Below, piece by piece: positions 22,021-33,065 of a stretch of 64,000 nucleotides of DNA. The translations under genes and the position numbers were made by a program. Below the pieces are notes generated by a model that did no database searches, was not told the DNA's origin, and was given only the letters and a program-made list of their open reading frames with translations. Position 1 is the first letter of the stretch, and every line of letters starts with the position of its first letter. The DNA comes from Cervus elaphus (lineage: Eukaryota; Chordata; Mammalia; Artiodactyla; Cervidae), in contig NC_057832.1 of NCBI RefSeq assembly GCF_910594005.1, positions 102,559,152-102,623,151 of the forward strand. Direction: 5' to 3'.

Positions 22021-22599
22021 TATAGTGGTTTGAATGTGGAAGGTCAACGACGTTGCTACTATCTAAGACAGGTTTTCTTCACTGTGCTATATTTCTTGCT
22101 CCCAATGAACAGAGACATAACCTCAGCAGATGGCTGTGGCAAGGACTGCTAGTTGTCCACCAAATCTCCTCTTTGGGGCACACGGGGAAACTACATTTCC
22201 CAGACTGCTTTGCAGTTAGGTAGAGCTTTATTACTGGATTTTAGCCATGAAAACATAAGCGGAGGGATATGTACCACTTCCCATACTGACCTATAAAAAC
22301 TTTTCACAGTTTGAAAAGCTTCTCTCTGAAGGTCTTTCCAGATGGCCCACCCATCCAAAGGTCCAGTAGGAAGCAAGCCCAAGAGTGTGCAGCAGCACAT
22401 GCAAAGGTGCCAGGCCAGCCTTTCTGGATGTGGGAATGCCAACACTGCAGCACAAGCACGTGAAACTGGAGACTTCATTGCTTTCAGCCCATTACATTCC
22501 CAGAACCTGGCTTAGCATCAGACACATAGCAGGCACTTAATATCCAGAGAATGAGAGAAAAAAGGAAGCAATCAGCAACACTTATAGCATATTGGCCGC
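22021..22599. other. Unclassified, with old repeat hints
   Basis: AACTACATTTCCCAGACTGC near 22190 and CATAGCAGGCACTTAATATC near 22528 look like fragments of old mammalian repeats. No gene structure is seen. Confidence 0.35.
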
Positions 22600-22795
22600 A
22601 CAGCAATTTACAGTTTACAAAGCACTTGCCCTTATACTGTCTCATCCAATCCTCAGAACCCACTGTGATGCAATCAAGACTGATTCTCATTCTTTCCATA
22701 AAAATTGAATTTCAGAGAAGTCAGGGGACACGCTGAAGGTCACACAGCTAGTCAAGGGCAGCTCCAGGATTAGAAGCACATCTTCAGGCTCCAAG
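22600..22795 (-). repeat. MIR SINE, antisense
   Basis: TTACAAAGCACTTGCCCTTA, CTCATCCAATCCTCAGAACC, CTGAAGGTCACACAGCTAGT and CCAGGATTAGAAGC give most of a MIR in reverse. Confidence 0.82.
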
Positions 22796-24165
22796 TGTCG
22801 ATGCTCCTTCTGCTACCCTCACTGTGAGGTTCTTAGATGTGCCCACCATAGCGGCAGTAACCATTGGTGGTGATGGTGGTGCAGTATTCATTACAATCAC
22901 AGCATATCCAACGTATAGAAAGATTCTGGTCCCTGACTATAAGCAAAACCTGCTGATTAGCTCACATGGCTGTAGCTTCTGCCTCTTTACACTGAAAAGG
23001 TCAATCCCTGCTCCACAAGCACAGATCACAGACCCCACATCAAATAGTCGTCCTAAATGTTCATACCAGGCATCTCTAGGGGTTTGAAGAACATGGAATG
23101 CAGAGTTGCTTTCATTATCTTGAAAACAATTCCAACTCCAAGCCCTACTTTGCACAGGAAGTTATATCTGAGAGTTAATCAATCTTGATAAAGGAAGCAT
23201 GAGTCTAAAAACTACAATTTCTATATTCTAGTATAAGTCATGAATTTGGTCCATAAAACTCACAGGTTGCTGATTTGGTGTTGAGTGACAAAGATGAAAT
23301 ACCAGTCCAGCAAATTGTTGAGGGCTATGCTATAGAGGCTATCCATAGCCTGTCCACTACTCTCAGAATCACCTTCACCATAAACCTTGAGAAATTCACC
23401 TACCTCAAGGTCAGTCCATGAGCAAGCATGAACAATAAGCATGTGCATAGGGGGTCCAAGAGAGGAACAAATAGCCTAAGCCAGAGAACTTTCTTCTACT
23501 TCTAGGTCACCGTTAACTCCTTCCCATGGATGGCCAATGCTATGAATGCATCTCCAACTGCAGAAAACTGAGTCTTGACCATAAAGCAGTTTTTCGGCCT
23601 TCAAGATCTTTCCTTCTTTTGTTCTTCAAGTTTCTTCTGTACTGACCTTTTCCATCTCAAAAGTGAAGGCTAGGCAATTTGCAAGAACCTAAACCTCCTG
23701 GTGGGTGCAGACCAATGATTGAGGCCCAGGAGAGGTTGGAGGGTACTCAGCTGAGTTTCCCTGGGTTGAAGGTTATACGCCCACATAATAAAAGACTTCC
23801 CCTTCCTCTTCCCTGGCATCCCAGCACATGATTAAAGCTTGAAGAAGCAGAGTTATGCTGATCAGGGAATCCAATTCTACCTTTCCTATTTTTGTGGCCC
23901 TAAAAATATCACTCCTCTGTCTTGCTCATGTACATAATCTGAGCTCATTTTCAACAAAATTGACTAATTCTGCAATATTTTAAATGGATCTTTCTGCCCT
24001 CTCTGGACACCATCTTTTCACACCATTCACATGGATCCTGCACAGTATTTGGTCTACCCAAGCACCAGAGAGACCATCATGAAAGGTGAGAACAGGTTGG
24101 GAGGCAGAGTGGGGTGTATGGAGTCCTAGACCTGAGACCCCTTGGATGCTCATCAATCAGTTGCA
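22796..24165. other. Long stretch without recognised elements
   Basis: No ruminant repeat. Frames of 60-87 codons are not family-like. I see nothing else to annotate in about 1.3 kb. Confidence 0.45.
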
Positions 24166-24420
24166 TTTGATATGTGGGTCCAGCCCTATGCTGGGTGCTG
24201 TGGGGTGGACAGAAGTTAAATAATTTGTGACCTCTGGCAACAAAAAGTTTGAGCTCTCATTGAGGTGGCCAGACACAAAGAGACAATCACAGGAACAGTA
24301 CATTTGATCAACAGCAAATATCTACATGTGCTGCACTCTCAACACCAGGATCTGCCCTAGGTACTGGGATACAGAAAAAAAAAAAAAAATCCCTGATTTC
24401 ATGGAGTTGAACTTCTAGTA
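24166..24420. repeat. L2-like remnant with internal A-run
   Basis: CTATGCTGGGTGCTGTGGGG and CTGCCCTAGGTACTGGGATA are two copies of a 'GCTAGGTGCTGGGATAC' block typical of old L2 sequence. A pure A-run of about 15 bases at 24376-24390 interrupts the second. Confidence 0.45.
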
Positions 24421-24427
24421 GGAAATA

Positions 24428-24511
24428 TATCGGGTTAGCCATGAATTTCACTCAGGTGTTTCTGGAACATCTTACAGAAAATCCCAAACAAACTTATCAG
24501 CCAACACAATA
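24428..24511. mobile_element. Mariner-type MITE, degenerate copy
   Basis: ATCGGGTTAGCCATGAATTT at the left and the reverse complement of AACTTATCAGCCAACACAAT at the right form imperfect terminal inverted repeats. TA is duplicated at both ends (24428-24429 and 24510-24511). It is the older relative of the copy at 40877-40960. Confidence 0.7.
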
Positions 24512-25954
24512 ATTCAAGGTTTGGTTGTGGAGGTCAGAAAACAAAAGTCATCTGTAACTAAGAGTTACAGAAGAGTTCTGGGTGAGCTGAGGTAGACGCT
24601 TCCAAGGGGCCTTCTCCCCCGCACAGGCCTTTCTAATCAGCTTATCCCAAACTGAATGTATCATCTTTTCTCTTATATAAGAGGCCCGCTCTGTGTGAAT
24701 CCAGCCAGCATCACCATCCATCCAGCAAGAAACCTGGAGGTATACCAGATGGTCCTAACTCACTTTTCTTTCTTTTTGCTCACTACAGCCAATCTCTCAG
24801 CATGTCATTAGGCTTTATCTCCTAATTGCCTCTGAAATCTGTTCCCTCCTCCATATTCCCACTGCCATAACCTAGCTGAACCTTTATCATTGTCTGTCTT
24901 CTGTAGAAACGTAAGTAGTGGAGATGGTCATGCACGGTTTAGGTTCTCCTTCCGTAAAAGCCTTGTGGCCCCAGCTCTGGGGCTGCTGCTGGTGCCCAGC
25001 CCTTAGGAAGTACTTCAGCTGCAGGGAACTGTCTTACTCCAGGCTCATCTACCTCAGCCCAACTCAGGAGAACTCCAAAGAGCTATTGTAGCTCCAGAGC
25101 TCCCTGTGGGGTCAGCTGAGGCTGTTGTTGGACCTGCATCATAGAAAGACATTTTCCTCTGCCCATTCCTGCTTCCGCCCCCTCCCTTCCACAGGTGCTG
25201 ACCCCAGGGATCCTCCTCAACAAGTAGCCTGCAAGTGGAAAGCCAACCCATGATACTCAGATAACTGCAGTGCCTCCTGACCACCTTCTCTGATTCCACT
25301 TAATCCTTCACCAGTCTCATCTCCAAATATCTACAAAAGTGATATTTCTGACTTTCTAACAGATTTACCTTAAATTTTATCAAAGCACTATAAAGTTTAC
25401 AAAATGTTACTCAAGGGTTATACCTCAGAATGATATCTCCTTTCCCTATCCATCACCATCACCTTCTGGCATTTACTTTTAAATTCTAAATAACCTGCAT
25501 ATGCTTCTATTTGTTGATGATTTTGACTTTTAGATGTTTACTGGATTGCTACCAAAGAAGATGAGAGTTTTTACACACATGCATACTTTTTCTCTCTTCA
25601 TTCTCCCAATATTGTTATATCACAATTTTCATTGTTTTTGTTGTTTTTACTCTGTAATATTCACATCTGATCCATGTAATATATGATTACATTTCTATTT
25701 CTGTACAGGTTTTTTGCTTTTCCTCCAATAAGTAATTGCCATGTTTTCTGATGTGCTTAGTTTTTACGTCCTTACTCCTCACTAATTTCTTTCCAAACCC
25801 TTTACCAGAATATCTCTTTTTGATACATATAAATGCATTTGGTAATCTATCCATTTCATAATTTTCTTCTAGGAGATTTCCCTCTTAAAACTCTCTTTCC
25901 TGTTTTTCTAACACCATCTGAAGCTCCCTAATCCTGCTCACTTGTTCTCATCCA
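24512..25954. other. Mostly unclassified, T-rich; short L2-like part
   Basis: 24760-24920 (CAATCTCTCAGCATGTCATT ... CCATATTCCCACTGCCATAA) resembles an upstream L2 3' region. 25300-25950 is T-rich and repetitive-looking but I cannot name a family. Confidence 0.4.
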
Positions 25955-26167
25955 TATGGAATATAGGCTTCCCTGGTGGCTCAGCTAGTAAAGAGTCCTC
26001 CTGCAATGCAGAAGACCTGGGTTCAATCCCTGGGATGGACAGACCCCCCTGGAGAAGGGAACAGCTACACACTACAGTACTCTGGCCTCAAGAATTCCAT
26101 GCATATAGTCCACGGAGTTTCAAAGAGACAAACACAACTGAGTGACTTTCACTTTCATTTATGGAAT
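25955..26167 (+). mobile_element. Bov-tA SINE, 8-bp target duplication
   Basis: TATGGAAT at 25955-25962 and 26160-26167. Inside, GGCTTCCCTGGTGGCTCAGC and GAGTGACTTTCACTTTCATT. Diverged from consensus more than the neighbours (for example CATATAGTCCACGGAGTTTC). Confidence 0.9.
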
Positions 26168-26239
26168 CCATTTTATAGCAGCTTCCTGACCAAGGGTACA
26201 CATGGTTTAATTTTTTAAGGCATGCATTTCTAAAAATTT

Positions 26240-26700
26240 ATTCTAACTTATATTAGTCAGGGTTCTTCAGAGAAATATAACCAATAGGATATATATATGT
26301 GTGTGTGTGTATATATAGTGAGAGACTGGGTCACATGATTGTGGAGGCTAAGAAATCTCACGATCTGTTATCTGCAAGCTGAAGATCCAGGGAAGCCAGA
26401 GGTGTCCTTCTAGTCCAACTCTGAAAGCCCAAGATCCAGGAATGCTGGTGTCTGAGAGCAGGAATAGATAGCTGTCCAAACTCAAGAAAGAGAGCAAATT
26501 CATCCTTCCTTTACTTCCTTCAATGACTGAGATGATGTCCCCTTGCACTGGTGAGGGCAATGTTCTTCACTCAGTCTACAGTCAAATCCTAATCTCTTCT
26601 GAAAACACCCTCACACATACACCCAGAAATAATGCTTTCCCAGCTACCTAGGCACCCTTAGCTCAGTCAAGTTGTCACTAAGATTAACCACCACATATTC
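26240..26700 (-). repeat. Old LTR-like repeat, antisense (family uncertain)
   Basis: TATTAGTCAGGGTTCTTCAG, AACCAATAGGATATATATAT with a TG/TA run, TGATTGTGGAGGCTAAGAAA and GCTGAAGATCCAGG are a well-known mammalian repeat order that I believe is LTR-derived. Confidence 0.5.
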
Positions 26701-26929
26701 TCATACTAGAGGTAGTTTGGCTAGGTATAGAATTATTGTTTCAAAACAATTTTCCTCAGAAGTCTGAAGTCAGGGTTCAATGGTCTTCTGACTGCTGATG
26801 AGAAGACGCCACCACTGCTCTTTCGTATTCTCTCCTCTCTCCCTCCCTCTTCCGTTACTCTCTGTCTGTCTCAGCTTTAGGCTGTTTTTTACAGCATTTT
26901 GAAAATTCATTATGTGCCTCAGTGAGTCT

Positions 26930-27237
26930 TAGCTCAGAGGTGTCATAGCAAAATACCACAGAGTAGCTTAAACAATAGAAATATATTTTCCCACAGTTCT
27001 GAGGGATGGAGATCCCAGATCATGACTCCTGGTAAAACCTCACTTCTGGCTTTCACGTGGCTGCCGTCTCATTGTGTCTCCTCACACGGTTTTTCTTCTG
27101 GGTGCCTGAGGGTTTCCAGGATGGAAAAGGAGAGAGGGTGGGGAGAACAGGAACTCTCTGGTGAGAGGGAATAGAAATAAGTGCAAGTGTTTGGCCCATA
27201 AGTGTACTTTCCATTCCTTGAAAGTGACACTTCTAAA
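26930..27237 (-). repeat. Old LTR-like repeat, truncated by an L1
   Basis: GTCATAGCAAAATACCACAG, TTAAACAATAGAAATATATT and CTTCTGGCTTTCACGTGGCT match the same LTR-like family as 39043-39433. Its right part is cut by the L1 inserted at 27249. Confidence 0.55.
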
Positions 27238-27391
27238 CTGCAACCTTTGCCATATGATCCAGCAATCCCACACCTGGGCACACATCTAGAGAAAACTCTA
27301 ATTCAAAAAGATACATTCACCCATATGTTTAGTACTATTCATGGTAGCAACCTAAATGTCCATCAACAGATGAATGGATAAAAAAGATACG

Positions 27392-27451
<60 letters not shown>

Positions 27452-27928
27452 ATGCAATGGAATACTACTCAGCTATAAAAAAGAATGAAATAATGCCATT
27501 TGCAACAACATGGATAGACCTAGAGATTATCATACTAAGTGATGTCCTAAAGAGAAAGACAAATACCATACGATATCACTTATATGTGAAATCTAAAATA
27601 TGACGCAGATGAATTTATTTACAAAGCAGAAACAGATTCAAAGACATAGAAAACAAAGTTATGGTTACCAAAGAGAAATGAGGGTGGGGGAGGGATAAAT
27701 TAAGAATTTGGGATTGGCAGTATAAATTACTGTACATAAAATACATAAACAACATCTTATTGTACAGAACAGGAAACTATATTAGATATTCTATAATAAC
27801 ATAATGAAAAGAATATATATATGGAATATATATATAACTGAATCACTTTGCTGTATAAACTAAGACAACATTGTAAACCAACTATACTTCAATAAAAAAT
27901 ACAATTAAATAAATAAGCTGCAAGCTTT
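27238..27928 (+). mobile_element. 5'-truncated L1 LINE, sense, with TG/TA expansion
   Basis: CTGCAACCTTT (27238-27248) and CTGCAAGCTTT (27918-27928) are an 11-bp target duplication with one mismatch. The insert starts GCCATATGATCCAGCAATCC, contains GGAATACTACTCAGCTATAA and ends CTTCAATAAAAAATACAATT plus a TAAATAAA tail. A (TG)n(TA)n expansion at 27391-27455 grew inside it. Only a short fragment of the ORF2 end remains readable. Confidence 0.93.
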
Positions 27929-28930
27929 ATTATGACTCTTCCCTAACTAAAACCCTTCCATTTCTCCCCATGACATGCAGAAGAGACTTTGAAACTTTTC
28001 AGTCAATACACTCATAGTGGCAGAAGAGAACTAACATGTGTACTCCCCAGTTTCTGGGATGTAGTCCAAAGAAGTCAACCACTTGTGTGCAATTTCTTTG
28101 AAATCTGAAGTTTTATTTTTTAAATATATGCAAATTTTGCCCCTATTCCATAATAGATCTGTTTGTTTTAATATAAGAATATTATTTTAAATTATTGGCA
28201 TTTAAATGGCTTTACTTTCTTTTCCCCAATCTTTCAAGTAAAACTGATGCTTTAGAAAGACATCGTGTTTATCTCATGGCTTTGTGTATCCATGAGACAT
28301 AGATTTCAATTTCAGAGGCCCAGCCTTTATTCGTATTGTGTGCCCAAAACCCAGCACAGATTCAGGCTCTAAGAAGATACTTGACAAGTGTTTGATGAAT
28401 GAACTGAACTGAATGGTCTTGATGGAAGACTATCACTTGGATGGGGAGTGGGGAGGAGCGGAAAGTATTGCAAAAAGACCATTTAGCCAAGCCAAGTTCT
28501 ATTGAGAGGAGTGAACACAGTCTAGTGAGTATGCTCTGGATGGTACCCCAGGCTGAGAGCTTTTCCAAATGTTCTTATATTTGAGATTTTGCCTGAGATC
28601 CCAAGAGAGCTGTGTCCCTGGATGGGCCTTGTTAATGAAGTGTCTTTATTATGATGTATAACTACATAGAAACTCTCCCTGTCCTAGGCTCTCAGCTGCT
28701 CCTCACTCACCCCTCCTCACAGCTCCTGGCAAGATGAAATCTATGCTACATGGCCAAGCCAGTGCTAGAATCTATATTCTTAGAAGCAGGGATGGTCTTC
28801 CATGGAGGGCCATGGTCAGACCTTTCAACTTTAAGCATGACAGGGATAGTCCCTCAACTTAAGCAATCTCCCAGGAAGTCAGAAATCCTTCCCCTGAATC
28901 ACTGTCCTCTCACTACACAAAGGGCCCTGG
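27929..28930. other. Mostly unclassified; short L2-like pieces
   Basis: 27940-28000 (CTAACTAAAACCCTTCCATT) and 28330-28400 (AACCCAGCACAGATTCAGGC, GTGTTTGATGAATGAACTGA) resemble L2. The rest is unassigned. Confidence 0.4.
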
Positions 28931-29001
28931 GAAGGGTACCATGGGAGGGGGTACCATGGGAGGAGTGCCCTGGGAAGGGTTCCCTGGGAGCGGTGCCATG
29001 G
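28931..29001. repeat. Five-unit 14-bp minisatellite
   Basis: Units GAAGGGTACCATGG (28931-28944), GAGGGGGTACCATGG (28945-28959), GAGGAGTGCCCTGG (28960-28973), GAAGGGTTCCCTGG (28974-28987) and GAGCGGTGCCATGG (28988-29001) are consecutive. Period 14, one unit 15. Confidence 0.88.
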
Positions 29002-29210
29002 GGAGTCTGTAATGTTCTAGAATGACTGATATACAAGCAGCTTCCTATCCTCTAGGAGTAACAAGAGACCTTAGAGGCCACGGAGGGGGAGGAATTCCAC
29101 CTGGAGTTAATCTGGAGGTTTTCAACTTGACAATAGAGTCAAAGGGCAGGTTTAAGTTGGCCCCATGATTTTATTTTTTAATTTTATATTTAATAGTATT
29201 TTTATATATA

Positions 29211-29523
29211 AAGTGAGTGAAAGTCACTCAGTCGTGCTGACTTTTTGCAACCCCATGGACTATTCACTCCATGGAATTCTCCAGGCCAGAATACTGGAGT
29301 GGGTAGCCTTCCTCTTCTCCAGGGGATCTTCCCAACCCAGGGATTGAACCCAGGTCTCCCACATTACAGGCGGATTCTTTTACCAGCTGAGCTGCAAGGA
29401 AAGCCCAAGAATACTAGAGTGGGTAGCCTATCGCTTTTCCAGCAGAGCTTCCTGACCCAGGGATCAAACCAGGGTCTCCTGCATTGCAGGCAGATTGTTT
29501 ACCAACTGAGCTATGAGGAAGCC
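29211..29523 (-). mobile_element. Dimeric-head Bov-tA SINE, antisense
   Basis: AAAGTCACTCAGTCGTGCTG starts the antisense Bov-A tail. A first antisense head ends near GAGCTGCAAGGAAAGCCCAA. A second, shortened body and head (GGGTCTCCTGCATTGCAGGC, GAGCTATGAGGAAGCC) follow. The internal join is the same as at 21341-21649. Confidence 0.9.
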
Positions 29524-29545
29524 TATAGCTATGAGGGAAGCTATG

Positions 29546-29757
29546 AGGGCTTCGCTGGTGACTCAGATGGTAAAGTGTCTGTCTGCAATGTGGGAGACCT
29601 GGGTTCGATCCCTGGGTCAGGAAGATCCCCTGGAAAATGAAATGGCAACCCACTCCAGTACTCTTGCCTGGAAAATTCCATGGATGGAGGAGCCTGGTAG
29701 GCTACAGTCCATGGGATCACAAAGAGTCAGACACGACTGGGCAACTTCACTCACTCA
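29546..29757 (+). mobile_element. Bov-tA SINE, sense
   Basis: GGGCTTCGCTGGTGACTCAG, TGTCTGCAATGTGGGAGACC and CACAAAGAGTCAGACACGAC give a full-length copy. It lies head-to-head with the antisense copy just upstream, about 23 bases away, so the two form a long inverted repeat. Confidence 0.93.
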
Positions 29758-29764
29758 CTATTTT

Positions 29765-30600
29765 GATATTGAGTCATACATGCACATGGTAAAAAATCAA
29801 ATAAAATGAAAAATAGCAACAATGGAAAGTAACATTCCCATGTTTGGATCTCCCAGATCCCTCCTTTTTCACCAGAAGCAGTCAGTAATACAAGTTTCTT
29901 GGAAATCCTTCCAGAGATAGTTTTTGCATAACAGGAATATATGTATATATATATTCCCATAAAAGACAAAAAGAACGGTGAACACAGTTATCATCCTCTT
30001 CTTATCCTTTGTTTCCTTTCCTTTTCTTTTTTAACTTAATTATCTTGGAGACTGTTTCATATAGCCATGTAGATATGCCTCATTATTGTCAAGTTGCATG
30101 ATTCCATCCCACATAAAGTGAAGTGGCTCAGTCATGTCTGACTCTTTGTGGTCCCATGGACTGTAGCCTACCAGGATCCTCTGTCCATGGGATTTTCCAG
30201 GCAAGAGTACTGGAATGGGTCGCCATTTCCTTCTCCATGGAATCTTCCCGACCCAGGGACTGAACCCAGGTCTCCAACATTGCAGGTGGATTCTTTACCA
30301 TCTGAGCTAACAGGGAAGCCCAAGAATACTAAACTAGGGTGGGTAGCCTATCCCTTCTCCAGGGGATCGTCCCAACCCAGGAATCGAGCCCAGGTCTCCT
30401 GCATTGCAGGTGGATTCTTTACCAGCTGAGTTACCAGGGAAGCCCACTTGTTCATATATCTTTAAGCATAAGTGTAAATTTATCTGTAGAATAATTTCCA
30501 AGAAAAGAACTGCTGGGTGAAATGGGAAGAAAATGTTTTGGATCGATATCACCAAAAACTGTCTTTCGAGATGCTTTTCTGTTGACCCCATAACTTTGTG
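29765..30600 (-). repeat. Old L1 (L1M-type) 3' UTR, antisense, disrupted
   Basis: CATACATGCACATGGTAAAA, CATTCCCATGTTTGGATCTC and, after the nested SINE, AGAACTGCTGGGTGAAATGG follow old L1 3' UTR sequence read antisense. Nested copies at 30114-30447 and 30600-30745 break it. Confidence 0.5.
30114..30447 (-). mobile_element. Dimeric-head Bov-tA SINE, antisense
   Basis: Begins AAGTGAAGTGGCTCAGTCAT. The first head closes GAGCTAACAGGGAAGCCCAA, followed by the shortened second body (GGGTGGGTAGCCTATCCCTT) and its head (CAGCTGAGTTACCAGGGAAG). Same internal join as the other three dimeric copies. Confidence 0.92.
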
Positions 30601-30745
30601 TGCTCACTCAGTCGTGTCCAACTCTTTGAGACCCCATGGACTGTAGCCCACCAGGTTCCTCTGCTCCATGGAATACTGGAGTGGGTTGCCATTTCCTACT
30701 CTGGTGGACCTTCCTGACCCAGGGATGAAAACCTGCATCTCTAAC
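30600..30745 (-). mobile_element. Bov-tA fragment, antisense
   Basis: GTGCTCACTCAGTCGTGTCC, GACTGTAGCCCACCAGGTTC and GACCTTCCTGACCCAGGGAT. The tRNA-like head is cut off after CATCTCTAAC. Confidence 0.85.
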
Positions 30746-32654
30746 AACTCCTGAGCATCCTCCTCCCTTTTTCTCCTTTCCGTCTCTTACTTTTTGCCTC
30801 TTTCTTTCATTAAAGCCCTAAATGGTAAAGAAGTATGAGAGAGATTAGATTAACCAGCTGGGGGAAAACATTCCAAGTCTCCTGTGTAGAAAGTCTGGAA
30901 TTAAAGCTCTTGGTGGAGAAGGAAATCATATCTTTAATGAAAATATTTAGAAGTAATAACAGAGAACATACAAACTCATTACAACCCCACCAGGTAGATA
31001 TTATATGACTCCTATTTCACAGATTAGGAACTTAAAGCCCAGAGGTCACCTAACTAATAAATGTGGGAGCCTTGTGAGAGCCAAGACTGTCTGGTTCCAG
31101 AGTGAGGTGTATAGGGGAGGAAAAATACCTCTCTGTCCTCTGCCTACCTTAGGACCATGGCTGGGTCTCTATAACAGATAAACAAGAGAAAACATATAAA
31201 TTTATTTCATATAAATATTACGTGGCATGAGAAACTTCCTAAGGAAATAAAGACCCAAAGAAGTGGTTAAGCCTGAATGTTTTCATGCTAGGTTTGGTGA
31301 AGAGACGAAAGTCATGGGGAAAATGTGATAGAACCAAGGGTATGAGCTGAGGGTAGGAAACTGGGGGGAATCTTAGCAGGGCCTGTTCATTCAGTTCTTC
31401 TCAGTACCCCTCTGTCTATGGAAATAAGGATGCTCCTTGTCCTCCTTATAGAGAGAGGGCGCCTCTCACAGGAGGGCCTATGACCTGCTTCAGGGCAGGT
31501 CAAAGGTTTCTTCCTGTCCCTGTGGTCTCTCAAATTCCTATAGCCTGAAATGTCCACTGTGCCAAGGGGCCCTATTGGGGGTGGCTTGTCCTGGACCCCC
31601 TCAGGCTCTTACCCACTGTACCAGCTCCTAAAGTAGCAATGTAGCATCTCTCTCCCCCGCTCCCAGACTCTGACTTGTCACATGCCAAGAAAATTTCAAA
31701 ATAATTTGGGGGAGGGTAGATCAACACAGGATTGCCAACGTTACATTTTGCCAAATAAGCACATTAAAAATAAATCCTATTATCACCATGATTTCATTTT
31801 TAAATGACTTGTTAACACCACAAAATGGGAAGAACATAATCACAGGATAAGAGCAGAAATCTCAACCAAAGAAAACTAGACTTAAGAAAAATGCTACATC
31901 CCCCTTGTTGGATGTAGCCAAATGCTACATCTCCATTTTTGCTGAAGACCAGTGCAAGCTCCCAGCGACCTCAGTGACCCCTCTACAGCACTTGGAGCCA
32001 GGGCTCAGCTCACTGGAATGCCTATGTCTTGGGAAGCAGAGTCAAGCGTCCTGGTTCACTTGCTGTGGAACCTTGATGGGGGACACACACCCTCAGCTTC
32101 AAGCCTGGGAACATTCCAGAAAGAGAAGACTATGCTGGTCCATTTTGAGGCTCCCTCCATCCTAATCAGACTTTCCATGCTCCCTTGAAGCCCAAATACT
32201 CCTGGACCAAGAAAAATCAGCATGAGGGGAGGTGGGCAAGGAGATGAAGATCGAGGAACAAAATCAGTGCAGCCAGCATTCTCAGTAGGCTGCAGAGAGC
32301 AAAGGTCGCCAAATGCAGTGAGGCAGCTAATTGCCCCCAGACGGAGCAGGACAAATACGATTTGCTCAAGGTAATTGACAAACAGTGGGCCTTGATCCCA
32401 CTGTTTCTTTTTTGTTTTTTTTTTTGATAGATCATCTGATTTTAATGCAACAGAATGTAAAAAGCTTACAGGTACTATGTTTTAGCTCCTAAAATTTTTT
32501 TAAAGAATTACCAAAAACTTGATGGCTTAAAATAGCATAAAGCTATTCTTTCAGAATTTTAGAGGCTATAAATCCAAAACCAAGATAGTGGCAGGGTGGT
32601 GTTTCACTTTGAGACTTTAAGGGAGAATAACTTTATGCCATTTTTTAAATTTTT
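30746..32654. other. Mostly unclassified non-coding stretch
   Basis: Apart from the MIR at 30960-31105 I recognise nothing. 31900-32200 holds overlapping chance frames, and 32404-32430 is a T-rich run. No exon-like structure stands out. Confidence 0.45.
30960..31105 (-). repeat. MIR SINE, antisense
   Basis: CTCCTATTTCACAGATTAGG, CCCAGAGGTCACCTAACTAA and AGACTGTCTGGTTCCAG fit the antisense MIR order. Confidence 0.75.
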
Positions 32655-33065
32655 ATTTATTTTTAATAGTCATAATATTGTGTTGGATTCTGCCGTACAT
32701 CAACGCGCATCAGCCACAGGTATACATATGTCCCCTCCCTCGAGCCTCCCTCGCATCTCCCAGCCCCTCCCACCCCTCTAGGTTGTCACCGAGCCCTGGC
32801 TGGAGTTCCCTGGGTCATACAGAAAATTCCCACTGGCTCTCTAGTTTACCTGTGTTAGTGTATATGTTTCCATGCTGCTCTCTCCATTCGTCCCACCCTC
32901 TCGTTCCTACCCCTCCCTGGGTCCACAAGTTTTTTCTCTGTCTGCATCTCCATTGCTACCCTGCAAATAGGATGCATCAGTACCATCTTTCGAGATTCCA
33001 TGTATACGCACTAATATATGATATTTGTTTTTCTCTTTCTGACTTAACTTCACTCTGTACAATTG
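32655..33065 (-). mobile_element. L1 LINE 3' fragment, antisense
   Basis: A T-rich start (TTTTTATTTATTTTTAATAG), then TGTTGGATTCTGCCGTACAT, CTCTCCATTCGTCCCACCCT, GATGCATCAGTACCATCTTT and TTTTTCTCTTTCTGACTTAA follow the ruminant L1 3' end antisense, the same region as 4175-4773. I did not find its target duplication. Confidence 0.85.
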
